From NCBI GenBank assembly GCA_964574775.1, contig CAZNOS010000038.1:1-6976 (forward strand): DNA of 6,976 nt, in the 5' to 3' direction. Shown here in pieces: positions 1 to 5,713 of this stretch. Made by a program: the position numbers and the translations under genes. Under the pieces are notes generated by a model that worked only from the letters and a program-made list of their open reading frames with translations, searched no databases and was not told the origin of the DNA. Source of the DNA: CABMGO01 sp964574775. Its GTDB lineage: Archaea > Nanobdellota > Nanobdellia > Pacearchaeales > GW2011-AR1. Each line of letters begins with the position of its first letter. Within the stretch, counting starts at the first letter, position 1.

Positions 1-1539
1 CGGTAAAACTTCCTTAATCTCATATCCAAGATGAGTTGCGATAATCAAAAAACAATTTTTATTCAAAAAATATTCTGCAGTAGACGCAATAATTTTTCCA
101 GCCACACCAGGCTCGGTTACCGCCTCAATTTCATCCGCTAAAATTAAAGTCTGATTTCCAGGTTTTATCTGCGACATCTGAGTTAAAAGATTTTCAAACG
201 CGCCCTTATTCGCCGCGCCTTTGTTCTTCGCAAAATAATATATTTCCTGAAATATCGGAGAACTAAACTCGCCACTAACCGGCAATCCAAATTGAAACAA
301 AGAATTAAGTTGAATCACGTGCTCCAACAGAGTCGTCTTTCCTCCGCTATTTGCTCCCGTTAATATCGAACATCTATGCTCATTTGTTAAATTAAAACTG
401 ATCGGCTGAGGATTATCTAAAAAAATATTCCTCGAACTATTTATCACAAATTCATTTGTCTGCTCTGGAAAAAATTCTAATCGTCTTTCTTGCACAAAAT
501 TCGCAATTCCACCAAGAAAATCCGTAATTAAAAGCAAGCCTGATATTCTTTGCAACTTTTTAGGAATTGATTTTAATAAAGTTGCTTTTGATTTTATATT
601 CTCCGCCAAATCAGTATACTCTGTCGCACTCTGTCTCTTAATCAAATCATCTAACTCTTTCTCGTCGACAGAAACAGGTATTGAAAGATTAAAAACATAT
701 TCTGGAATCGAACTTTCTTTTACCTCCTGCGTTACAATCGTTTGAAATTCTTGCGGAAGTTTTCCCTCAGACAAAATCTTCATCATAGCACCGCCAGAAA
801 TAGAAAGGTCTTTAATTTTTTCCTCAATTTTATTATTTATTTCTTCAACAATTTTATGAACATCTTCTCGTTTAATTATTCTCGTAGATTTCTCTTCCAA
901 GAACGGAAACAACTGCTCAAACTCATCAATAATATTCAATATTTCCTGCTCATTCGTATTTCGTTTTAATATTTCCAAATTTTCCTTCCATGCCGAAAGC
1001 GTTTCCAAATATCTTTCCAAATAAATATCATCCAAACTATCAACCGAAACCGACTGCGGCAAGCTATCCAACGCCCTCTGAAAATTATCGCAATCGATAA
1101 CCTGAACAACATCATATTTATCCAAATCTTGCAAATCCTGTTCATTCGAAAGCAATCTAGTAGAGCATCCTAGCTCATTCAACCGAACAAATACCTCTTC
1201 ATTTTCAGTAACTGCAATTACTTCATATTTTGGAGACCATACTTGTCTTGGTTTTTTTAAATTCTTCAGAAAAGAATTATCAACAGGTCTTAAGGTTTTA
1301 AAAAATTCCTGTCTTTCTTTAATCTCCTGTATATTATCGCTAAACGGAAGACAATGCCAAAGATTAGAGCTATCTGAAAAATGAAAATTATCAGAAATTT
1401 GCGTCAAAACTCTTTGATGTATCGACCTTGCGTCTTTAGTTTTATAGATTGAAACCTGCGAAACACCCAATGAAGTCTTCGTCTGATTAAACGGCGATAG
1501 ATCATTCTTCTCTATAAACTTAAAGTATACCTCCTTCAT
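1..1539 (-). CDS. MutS-family ATPase, archaeal MutS2/MutS5-like (3' end outside the window)
   Basis: 513 residues are visible and the frame is still open at base 1, so the C-terminus is missing. The C-terminal half is the MutS ABC-type ATPase. The Walker A loop is at residues 394-403 (TGANSGGKTT, lysine K401, where classical MutS has GPNMGGKST). The Walker B segment LILADE is at 465-470 with catalytic E470, and the switch histidine is in ATH at 501-503. Residues 170-360 are rich in charged helices, matching the MutS core/lever region. The N-terminal 170 residues show no MutS mismatch-recognition domain I, and no Phe-x-Glu motif is visible. This points to the archaeal MutS-like group rather than true MutS1. 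The likely role is ATP-driven clamping on branched or recombining DNA; mismatch repair itself is not shown. The ATG at 1539 was chosen because a TATA box lies 25 bp upstream. Family is confident, substrate is not. Confidence 0.88.
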   Translation of the reverse strand, partial: MKEVYFKFIEKNDLSPFNQTKTSLGVSQVSIYKTKDARSIHQRVLTQISDNFHFSDSSNLWHCLPFSDNIQEIKERQEFFKTLRPVDNSFLKNLKKPRQVWSPKYEVIAVTENEEVFVRLNELGCSTRLLSNEQDLQDLDKYDVVQVIDCDNFQRALDSLPQSVSVDSLDDIYLERYLETLSAWKENLEILKRNTNEQEILNIIDEFEQLFPFLEEKSTRIIKREDVHKIVEEINNKIEEKIKDLSISGGAMMKILSEGKLPQEFQTIVTQEVKESSIPEYVFNLSIPVSVDEKELDDLIKRQSATEYTDLAENIKSKATLLKSIPKKLQRISGLLLITDFLGGIANFVQERRLEFFPEQTNEFVINSSRNIFLDNPQPISFNLTNEHRCSILTGANSGGKTTLLEHVIQLNSLFQFGLPVSGEFSSPIFQEIYYFAKNKGAANKGAFENLLTQMSQIKPGNQTLILADEIEAVTEPGVAGKIIASTAEYFLNKNCFLIIATHLGYEIKEVLP

Positions 1540-1560
1540 TCAACGAGAAAAAAACGTGGG

Positions 1561-1567
1561 TTTAAAA
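1561..1567 (-). promoter_or_regulatory. TATA box of the MutS-like gene
   Basis: TTTTAAA on the minus strand is centred 25 bp upstream of the ATG at 1539. This is the distance from TATA to transcription start in archaea, so the mRNA would be leaderless. The 45-bp gap to the upstream sugar transferase gene holds this box, so the two minus-strand genes are probably separate transcription units. Confidence 0.65.
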
Positions 1568-1584
1568 TTATTTATGTGATAAAA

Positions 1585-2082
1585 CTAACTACTTCGAGCG
1601 CCCCTTAATATATTATGAACTATCCTCCCAAAATACTCCCTATCACATTCTACAGGATTCCTATCATAATCATCCAAATATTGAACCATCTGATTCACAT
1701 CATCCTCTGCCCTCTCAGTTCTCTCAAATGCATACGATATTCCGCACAAACCTGGCTTCTGCAAAAGCGCTCTATTAATCACCTCTTTCGGATATCTTTC
1801 CCATGTCCGTCTAGTCATCGGTCTTATTCCGACCAACTTCAAATCTCCCCTAACTAAATTATATAACTGAGGAAGTTCATCTATCCAATGAGTTCGCAAA
1901 AATCCATGAAATTTACTCAATATCCTTGGATCACGAATAATCTTACCATAACTATCGTACCCACTCGCCAGAATAGTCCCAATCTCTTCATCAGCCCCAA
2001 CACGCATAGTTCTCAACTTACAAACACTAATCTCTCTTTCGTTCTGTCCCAGACAGCGTTTTACGTAAAATAAACTCGCCAT
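1585..2082 (-). CDS. Sugar-phosphate transferase catalytic core (WcaJ/PglC-like) without the membrane hairpin
   Basis: Proteins of this family (bacterial sugar transferase, PF02397) move a phospho-sugar from a nucleotide sugar onto a polyprenyl phosphate, starting surface glycan or glycoprotein synthesis at the membrane. This 165-residue protein shows the family motifs in order: KLRTM (22-26, usual KFRTM), DPRI (51-54), DELPQL (68-73, with catalytic pair D68-E69), LVGIRP (83-88, usual LVGPRP) and KPGLCG (109-114, usual KPGITG). It starts at the point where the family normally leaves its membrane-embedded reentrant helix; residues 3-26 align with the usual segment LFRQ...KFRTM. A GTG at 2097 in the same frame would add five residues. 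I prefer the ATG at 2082 because a TATA box lies 25.5 bp upstream of it and only 10 bp from the GTG. An in-frame TAA at 2107-2109 rules out a longer N-terminus. The substrate is unknown. Confidence 0.85.
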   Translation of the reverse strand: MASLFYVKRCLGQNEREISVCKLRTMRVGADEEIGTILASGYDSYGKIIRDPRILSKFHGFLRTHWIDELPQLYNLVRGDLKLVGIRPMTRRTWERYPKEVINRALLQKPGLCGISYAFERTERAEDDVNQMVQYLDDYDRNPVECDREYFGRIVHNILRGARSS

Positions 2083-2103
2083 AAAACTAATCAACACCTC
2101 AAC

Positions 2104-2111
2104 TTTTTAAA
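2104..2111 (-). promoter_or_regulatory. TATA box of the sugar transferase gene
   Basis: The minus-strand box TTTAAAAA (TTTTTAAA on the plus strand) is centred 25.5 bp from the ATG at 2082. It supports that start over the GTG at 2097, which would lie too close to the box. It sits in a 73-bp divergent region shared with the promoter of the GTPase gene. Confidence 0.6.
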
Positions 2112-2125
2112 TTTAATTTAGTTAT

Positions 2126-2134
2126 CTTTAATAA
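2126..2134 (+). promoter_or_regulatory. TATA box of the permuted GTPase gene
   Basis: CTTTAATAA is centred 26 bp upstream of the ATG at 2156. It lies about 22 bp from the oppositely oriented box of the sugar transferase gene, so the two promoters are close enough to compete for bound factors. A weak G-rich stretch (GGGGAGA, 2147-2153) ends only 2 bp from the ATG, too close for a normal ribosome binding site. Confidence 0.5.
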
Positions 2135-2155
2135 CCCACACGACCTGGGGAGAAT

Positions 2156-3004
2156 ATGAGAGTACGATATTCGTTTTCATCCAAAAGAACTGGACACCTA
2201 GAAAATATAGACAAACAAAGACAGAAATATCCAGACATCGTAGATGAAATCATAAAAGTTTCCGACATAGTCATAGAAGTTCTTGATGCACGTTTTATAG
2301 AAGAAACCAGAAATCTAGAAATTGAAGAAGCCGTCAAGATGCGTGGCAAAAGATTAATCTATGTTTTAAATAAATGCGATTTAGTGGATACCGAAGTTAA
2401 GAAAAAAGAGATGAAAGATAAAGGACTTTACCCATATGTTTTCGTATCGTGCACAACAAGGAAAGGCTCACGTGAACTAAGAGACAAGTTAAAAATAGAA
2501 GCCAAAAGAATTGATTTACCAGATGACGGGATGAAAAGAATACAAATTGGAATTATCGGCTATCCAAATACGGGAAAATCTTCTTTAATCAATTTCTTAA
2601 CTGGAACATCTGCCGCAAAAGTCGGAAAAGAAGCCGGTTTTACTAGATCAATGCAAAAAATCAAACTAACTTCCGATATTTTAATTCTAGACACTCCAGG
2701 AGTAATCCCAGAAAAAGAGTATTCTGCACAAGCCCAAGACATGCTTAGCAAGCACGCCAAAGTTAGCGCGAGAGACGCCACAAAAGTCAAAAGACCAGAC
2801 ATGGTTGTTCACACATTAATGAAAGAATACGCACAACAATTCGAAGATTTTTACGACATTAAAGCAGAAGGCAATGGAGACATTTTAATTGAAGAATATG
2901 GCAAGAAAAAAAATATGTTAAGAAAAGGCGGAGTAGTAGACGAAGACCGAGCTGCAAGAGCAATTCTAACAGACTGGCAAGAAGGAAAAATAAGAGTAGA
3001 CTAA
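2156..3004 (+). CDS. Circularly permuted GTPase of the YlqF/RbgA type, ribosome assembly
   Basis: This 282-residue protein carries GTPase motifs in permuted order, the hallmark of the YlqF/RbgA-Nog2-Lsg1 class. G4 NKCD (72-75) and G5 SCT (98-100) come before G1 GYPNTGKSS (135-143), the G2 threonine T163 in GFTR (161-164), and G3 DTPG (179-182). The DAR motif (44-46) near the N-terminus and the KGG...ARAI...WQEGKIR tail (257-280) are also typical. Bacterial and eukaryotic relatives bind GTP on the large ribosomal subunit and help late maturation, and the same cytoplasmic role is inferred here. The length matches the family. G5 has Cys where Ala is usual (SCT for SA), which is tolerated in GTPases. 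The ATG at 2156 is supported by the TATA box 26 bp upstream. The gene stands alone, diverges from the sugar transferase, and its stop overlaps that of a convergent small gene. Confidence 0.92.
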   Translation: MRVRYSFSSKRTGHLENIDKQRQKYPDIVDEIIKVSDIVIEVLDARFIEETRNLEIEEAVKMRGKRLIYVLNKCDLVDTEVKKKEMKDKGLYPYVFVSCTTRKGSRELRDKLKIEAKRIDLPDDGMKRIQIGIIGYPNTGKSSLINFLTGTSAAKVGKEAGFTRSMQKIKLTSDILILDTPGVIPEKEYSAQAQDMLSKHAKVSARDATKVKRPDMVVHTLMKEYAQQFEDFYDIKAEGNGDILIEEYGKKKNMLRKGGVVDEDRAARAILTDWQEGKIRVD

Positions 3005-3147
3005 TTTACAACTCTCCATCCGTCATGATATTTCTCCCAAACGGCATCACTACCCATTCTTCTTTGAATATCTCTCAATAATTCATCAGAACGCCTACTG
3101 CCATCATTTCCCAACTCATCATATAAAATCTCAACCCTCACCTCCAT
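3001..3147 (-). CDS. Hypothetical 48-residue protein
   Basis: I do not recognise this protein. The frame runs ATG 3147 to TAG 3001 and encodes 48 mostly charged residues, beginning MEVRVEILYDELG and ending EKYHDGWRVVN. A central stretch (21-31) looks helical, and both ends look strand-like. There is no signal peptide, membrane segment or cysteine pair. Evidence that it is a real gene: a perfect AAAGGAGG nine bases upstream of the ATG and a clear TATATAAAG-type box 42 bp upstream. This is the only promoter here that implies a leader of about 17 bases. Its stop overlaps the GTPase stop tail to tail (shared bases 3002-3003), leaving no room for a terminator between them. The high charge could suit nucleic-acid or ribosome binding, but nothing shows this directly. 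Confidence 0.7.
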   Translation of the reverse strand: MEVRVEILYDELGNDGSRRSDELLRDIQRRMGSDAVWEKYHDGWRVVN

Positions 3148-3156
3148 GTTTTTTAA

Positions 3157-3164
3157 CCTCCTTT
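3157..3164 (-). promoter_or_regulatory. Shine-Dalgarno site of the 48-aa gene
   Basis: AAAGGAGG on the minus strand lies nine bases before the ATG at 3147 and matches the 3' end of 16S rRNA. Most genes in this window lack such a site, so it is strong support for a gene too short for usual gene finders. The predicted transcript start (about 3164-3166) falls at the edge of this motif. Confidence 0.75.
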
Positions 3165-3184
3165 AATGTAGAGAAACTTCATTT

Positions 3185-3194
3185 CTTTATATAC
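3185..3194 (-). promoter_or_regulatory. TATA box of the 48-aa gene
   Basis: GTATATAAAG on the minus strand is the closest match in the window to the classical archaeal TATA consensus. A start site 25 bp downstream gives a leader of roughly 17 bases that begins at the Shine-Dalgarno motif. Confidence 0.6.
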
Positions 3195-3246
3195 AAACAA
3201 CAACTATCAAAATATATTTTCAAAAGCAATTTGATTTATATAACGT

Positions 3247-3282
3247 TTAACTAGAAAATGGTCAGCTTAACTAGAAAGTAGT
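3247..3282. repeat. Two direct copies of a 16-bp element at 20-bp spacing
   Basis: TTAACTAGAAAATGGT (3247-3262) and TTAACTAGAAAGTAGT (3267-3282) match at 14 of 16 positions. The copies start exactly 20 bp apart, about two helical turns, so both would face the same side of the DNA. They lie in the 153-bp stretch (3165-3317) between the NUDIX gene's 3' end and the 48-aa gene's leader, next to the TATA-like TTTATATAA (3235-3243), which could read either way. Possibilities are a tandem operator, a small tandem duplication, or the 5' end of a short RNA. Apart from the 48-aa gene's promoter nothing else is recognisable in this stretch. Confidence 0.55.
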
Positions 3283-3317
3283 GGGAAGAATTTAAAAGTC
3301 TATTTTTAAATAAATTA

Positions 3318-3824
3318 TCACCTTCTCATTACTCTTTTCCAAAGATCTGGAGATTCTTGTTTTGCGATTTGAACCAACTCGTCATCTGAAGTCATTAAAG
3401 GAAAAAACGTTTCTAACTGTTTAGGATTGCTTTCTAATAAATAAGCACATAGAGCAAGTTTACAATTTGGAACCAAATCAGAACTCATAAGCTCCCGTGC
3501 GCCTCTCCACTCCGGAGCACCAACACCTGTTTCTTTTGGTATAGGCTCACCACTTCTTTGCGCAGAACATAAATAAATCACACCGCCTAAAACATTTGGC
3601 TTACTTTCGTGTAATCTTATATCGGAAAGCGTAATTCCATATTCTTCCGTTAGTTCTCTTATTAGTGTTTCAGAATATAATTCACCAATTTTCAATCTAC
3701 CTCCGGCAAATCTATATCGACCCGCAAACGCCTTCCCTCTAGGTGCGACATAACAAAAATACGAATCTACATCACTTCCCCATGGAATCACCGCGATTGC
3801 AGAATTTTTAGTATCTTGATTCAT
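3318..3824 (-). CDS. NUDIX hydrolase
   Basis: The 168-residue protein carries a complete Nudix box at residues 42-64: G42, E48, then REL.EE.GI with R56, E57, E60, E61 and G63. It fits the pattern Gx5Ex7REUxEExGU in every position. These glutamates bind the divalent metal used to hydrolyse nucleoside diphosphates linked to another group. The fold is preceded by the expected strand-rich N-terminus and the segment FAGGR (39-43). The C-terminal 50 residues (about 119-168) extend past the core and include a leucine-rich helix and a basic end (KRVMRR). Substrate cannot be read from sequence: dinucleotide, nucleotide sugar and oxidised-nucleotide clean-up are all possible. No membrane segment is visible, so the protein is cytoplasmic. 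The ATG at 3824 has a TATA box 25.5 bp upstream. The gene is monocistronic and diverges from the membrane regulator operon. Confidence 0.92.
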   Translation of the reverse strand: MNQDTKNSAIAVIPWGSDVDSYFCYVAPRGKAFAGRYRFAGGRLKIGELYSETLIRELTEEYGITLSDIRLHESKPNVLGGVIYLCSAQRSGEPIPKETGVGAPEWRGARELMSSDLVPNCKLALCAYLLESNPKQLETFFPLMTSDDELVQIAKQESPDLWKRVMRR

Positions 3825-3845
3825 AATTAATCCCCACTTCTAACC

Positions 3846-3853
3846 TTTAAAAA
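3846..3853 (-). promoter_or_regulatory. TATA box of the NUDIX gene
   Basis: TTTTTAAA on the minus strand is centred 25.5 bp from the ATG at 3824. This is the same core and spacing as the sugar transferase, small membrane protein and final partial gene promoters, implying a leaderless mRNA. Confidence 0.62.
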
Positions 3854-3879
3854 TAAATGTGTAATACATCAAATACTTA

Positions 3880-3899
3880 ACTCCAATCCTATTTGGAGT
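3880..3899. promoter_or_regulatory. 20-bp palindrome, candidate operator of the wHTH-SIMPL operon
   Basis: ACTCCAA (3880-3886) and TTGGAGT (3893-3899) form a perfect 7-bp inverted repeat around a 6-base spacer. It ends 10 bp before the TATA box of the winged-helix gene and lies about 27 bp upstream of the divergent NUDIX TATA box. The size suits a dimeric winged-helix regulator. The neighbouring gene encodes such a DNA-binding domain, so autoregulation is a reasonable guess. As RNA it would be a weak hairpin, but it sits upstream of both predicted transcript starts. Confidence 0.5.
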
Positions 3900-3909
3900 C
3901 ATCGAGCGA

Positions 3910-3919
3910 TTTATAAATA
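3910..3919 (+). promoter_or_regulatory. TATA box of the wHTH-SIMPL operon
   Basis: TTTATAAATA matches the archaeal TATA consensus well and is centred 24.5 bp upstream of the ATG at 3939, giving a leaderless first cistron. Confidence 0.68.
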
Positions 3920-3938
3920 AGTTATTCTTCTATAAACC

Positions 3939-4565
3939 ATGACAGAAAAATATATTTCCATTGATTTGAACGATCCAAGAATGAAGGACCTATCCGAAAT
4001 TCTTAGTAATAAAAGTTGTAAAAAAATTCTAAACTTATTGGCAGAAAACGAATGGACTGAAACCGAAATCGCTCGTGAATTAAAAATGCCCCTTAATAGC
4101 GTAGACTACAATATCAAAAAACTTGCGCAAGCGGGACTAATTGAATCCTCCAATCACTGGTGGTCAGTTAGAGGTAAAAAAATGCACGCATACAAAGTTT
4201 CAGATAAAAAAATAATTATTTCTCCAAAAAAAATCTTGAGCAGCTTTATTATTCCAGTCGCAACAACGGCAATAGTAGCTATTTTAGGAGCACGCAAGTT
4301 TTTTAATTCGACAATAGAAAGAAATTTAATACAAAACTTTGTCAACGCCCCAGCAAAAGATTTAGCAACAAATGAAATTTCCCTAAGAAGTGCAGACGCT
4401 ACAGCATCTGCCATGGGTGCCGCACCAGAACTCGCACAAAACGCAAGCTTCTTCGCCTCACTAGCTGGATGGGAGTGGCTAATTCTTGGAATCTGGCTTG
4501 GAAGTATTTTATTTTTCGTACTAAACTATGTACTTGAAAGGAGGTCTAAATGGAAAAATCAATAA
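3939..4565 (+). CDS. Membrane-anchored winged-helix transcriptional regulator
   Basis: 208 residues. Residues 16-92 form an ArsR-like winged helix-turn-helix. Helices cover about 25-35, 40-48 and the recognition helix around 52-66 (NSVDYNIKKLAQAG), and the wing spans about 72-92 with WWSVRGKKMHAYKVS. Two hydrophobic helices follow, about 98-117 (start SFIIPVATTAIVAILG) and 178-198 (start WEWLILGIWLGSILFF). They are separated by some 60 mostly polar residues rich in Ala, Asn and Ser. Basic residues before helix 1 (SPKK) and after helix 2 (RRSKWK) place both ends inside and the 60-residue loop outside. This is the layout of a one-component regulator that binds DNA while held in the membrane and senses outside. 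No enzyme domain is seen. Its last 16 bases overlap the SIMPL gene, so the two are one operon. The DNA-binding call is confident, the signal unknown. Confidence 0.82.
   Translation: MTEKYISIDLNDPRMKDLSEILSNKSCKKILNLLAENEWTETEIARELKMPLNSVDYNIKKLAQAGLIESSNHWWSVRGKKMHAYKVSDKKIIISPKKILSSFIIPVATTAIVAILGARKFFNSTIERNLIQNFVNAPAKDLATNEISLRSADATASAMGAAPELAQNASFFASLAGWEWLILGIWLGSILFFVLNYVLERRSKWKNQ
4537..4544 (+). promoter_or_regulatory. Shine-Dalgarno site of the SIMPL gene
   Basis: AAAGGAGG lies inside the end of the regulator gene, five bases before the ATG at 4550. It fixes that start and indicates translation coupled to the upstream cistron. There is no TATA box at the usual distance, as expected for an internal operon gene. 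Confidence 0.8.
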
Positions 4566-5299
4566 AAATAACAAGTATAATTGCAGGAACAGTTGTATTA
4601 GTTGTCTTAATATTTATAATGGCAATCTTTCAACTTTCTCCAGGTCAATCAAATACAATATCTTCTAATGGTATGTCGGAAATTAATGCCGTGCCAGACA
4701 AAGTAAGTCTTAACTTTAATGTTGAAACAAAAGGTGCAACTTCGAAAGAAGCTAACGATAAAAACGCCGAAATTGTCGACGATCTTATAACCGCACTTGT
4801 CAAAGAAGGATTTGCTAGAGCAGATATACAAACTACTGGATTCAGTATTTACGAAGATATTCAGTGGACTCAATCTGGAAGCAAATCTCTTGGATGGAAA
4901 GCAACACATTCTGTAATTGTAAAAATGTCTACTACGCAAACCGACAAAATCGGCGAAGCGATTGACGCAGGAATTAATGCAAACGCAACTTTAAGCTACA
5001 TAAATTTTGAGCTTAGCCAAGAACTTGAAAATAAATATAAGGCAGAAGCAATAAAATTAGCAGCTGAAGACGCGAGAACTAAAGCACAATCTATGGCAGA
5101 AGGTCTAGACAAAACTCTAGGCAAATTAGTTTCTGTCAGCGATTCAAGCTTCAACTACAACCCTTGGAGAGTTTATGATTATGCAGTCGGTGCAACCGCA
5201 ATGGAAAACGCAGACATGGCAAAATCAGCTACAACTTCAATACAACCAAGCGAACAAACAATAACTGCGCAAGTTTCAGTAGTCTACAAACTTAATTAA
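4550..5299 (+). CDS. SIMPL domain (DUF541) protein, membrane-anchored and extracellular
   Basis: 249 residues. Residues 7-27 form one uninterrupted hydrophobic helix after a lysine-bearing N-terminus, so it is a signal anchor or uncleaved signal peptide. The rest (about 36-249) faces outside and matches the SIMPL/DUF541 family (PF04402). It starts with a strand pair around AVPDKVSLNFNVETKG (47-62), followed by a helix rich in Asn and Lys. A middle ATHSVIVKMS strand (118-127) and the typical long Ala/Lys helix (163-186, ending MAEGLDKTLGKLVSVSD) follow, and the closing ITAQVSVVYKL strand is at 238-248. Known members such as BP26 assemble into rings, and the general molecular role is unclear. 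No catalytic motif is seen. The start is set by a strong Shine-Dalgarno, and the 16-base overlap with the membrane regulator suggests a shared task, perhaps as its outside partner. Confidence 0.87.
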   Translation: MEKSIKITSIIAGTVVLVVLIFIMAIFQLSPGQSNTISSNGMSEINAVPDKVSLNFNVETKGATSKEANDKNAEIVDDLITALVKEGFARADIQTTGFSIYEDIQWTQSGSKSLGWKATHSVIVKMSTTQTDKIGEAIDAGINANATLSYINFELSQELENKYKAEAIKLAAEDARTKAQSMAEGLDKTLGKLVSVSDSSFNYNPWRVYDYAVGATAMENADMAKSATTSIQPSEQTITAQVSVVYKLN

Positions 5300-5307
5300 T
5301 TAATTAA
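5292..5307. repeat. (TTAA)x4 palindrome over the SIMPL stop codon
   Basis: TTAATTAATTAATTAA is a fully self-complementary 16-bp run that includes the TAA stop of the SIMPL gene (5297-5299). Pure A/T pairs would form only a weak hairpin. It may be simple AT-rich sequence, or may pause polymerase ahead of the T-run at 5326. Confidence 0.4.
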
Positions 5308-5325
5308 AAATATTTATTATTTATC

Positions 5326-5333
5326 TTTTTTTT
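5326..5333 (+). terminator. Oligo-T terminator of the wHTH-SIMPL operon
   Basis: Eight T in a row, 27 bases after the SIMPL stop, followed by a second T6 run (5343-5348). Archaeal RNA polymerase stops on such runs without a strong hairpin. The position between two convergent genes supports the call. Confidence 0.6.
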
Positions 5334-5353
5334 CTTGAGAGATTTTTTATTTT

Positions 5354-5360
5354 AAAAAAA
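5354..5360 (-). terminator. Oligo-T terminator of the small membrane protein gene
   Basis: Seven A on the plus strand read as T7 on the minus strand, 15 bases past the stop of the convergent 105-aa gene. Together with the T8 run at 5326 it makes a two-way terminator in a 75-bp gap. Confidence 0.55.
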
Positions 5361-5374
5361 TTAGTAGATAATTA

Positions 5375-5692
5375 TTATATATCTTCCAATGCTTTTCCGT
5401 TTCTTTTCCTTTTTGAAGAGCAAGCAGCTATTGTTCCAAATGCCATTCCAGCCACAGCAGTATAGGCAGGAACTGGTAGATGTGGACGAATTATCATTGA
5501 ACTTGCGTTGACTAATAATGAAAGACCCCAGATTGCGACCTCACCCGCAACTCCATTGACATCAGCGTTATGGAAAAGCAAATATCTTGCGCCAATAACG
5601 GGAGCAACAGCCCCAGCTATGGTTCCACCTATAACATACGCCCTTTCTTTCGCGTTATAACCGCAAATCTTCATTGCCTGGTTTAGTCCCAT
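5375..5692 (-). CDS. Hypothetical small membrane protein
   Basis: I do not recognise this 105-residue protein. It has three likely membrane helices: about 18-40 (Gly/Ala-rich, AYVIGGTIAGAVAPVIG then RYLLF), 47-68 (GVAGEVAIWGLSLLVNASSM) and 74-92 (VPAYTAVAGMAFGTIAAC). The C-terminal tail is basic (KRKRNGK, 94-100), so it probably lies inside and the N-terminus outside. The Gly/Ala packing faces suggest close helix contacts. No catalytic or metal site is visible. The ATG at 5692 is supported by a TTTTTAAA box centred 25.5 bp upstream; a second Met at residue 7 is less well placed. It is downstream of, and on the same strand as, the DUF424 gene, but with its own promoter and a 52-bp gap, so co-transcription is not required. 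It is convergent with the wHTH-SIMPL operon. Confidence 0.72.
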   Translation of the reverse strand: MGLNQAMKICGYNAKERAYVIGGTIAGAVAPVIGARYLLFHNADVNGVAGEVAIWGLSLLVNASSMIIRPHLPVPAYTAVAGMAFGTIAACSSKRKRNGKALEDI

Positions 5693-5713
5693 AAAAATAA
5701 AAGAAATATTATC

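Noticed and set aside
742..969. Plus-strand 75-codon frame opposite the MutS-like gene
   Set aside because: Its product is a low-complexity Asn/Phe-rich shadow of a clear MutS ATPase on the other strand, and it lacks a promoter or Shine-Dalgarno.
2083..2097. GTG start for the sugar transferase, adding five residues
   Set aside because: The only TATA box would be 10 bp from it. ATG 2082 has the normal 25-bp spacing and the added residues do not restore a membrane helix.
1585..2097. Sugar transferase as a decayed pseudogene
   Set aside because: The frame is intact to its stop, catalytic motifs are present in order, and it has its own promoter. Only the membrane hairpin is missing.
3258..3281. 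Mini-frame MVSLTRK on the plus strand within the tandem repeat
   Set aside because: The TATA-like box is only about 19 bp upstream, no Shine-Dalgarno is present, and seven codons give no coding evidence.
3247..3282. CRISPR-like array
   Set aside because: There are only two copies with four bases between them, no spacer-sized gaps, and no cas genes nearby.
3305..3317. Terminator for the NUDIX gene
   Set aside because: On the minus strand the sequence after the stop is AT-rich but has no T run longer than about four to five, so I could not support a defined terminator.
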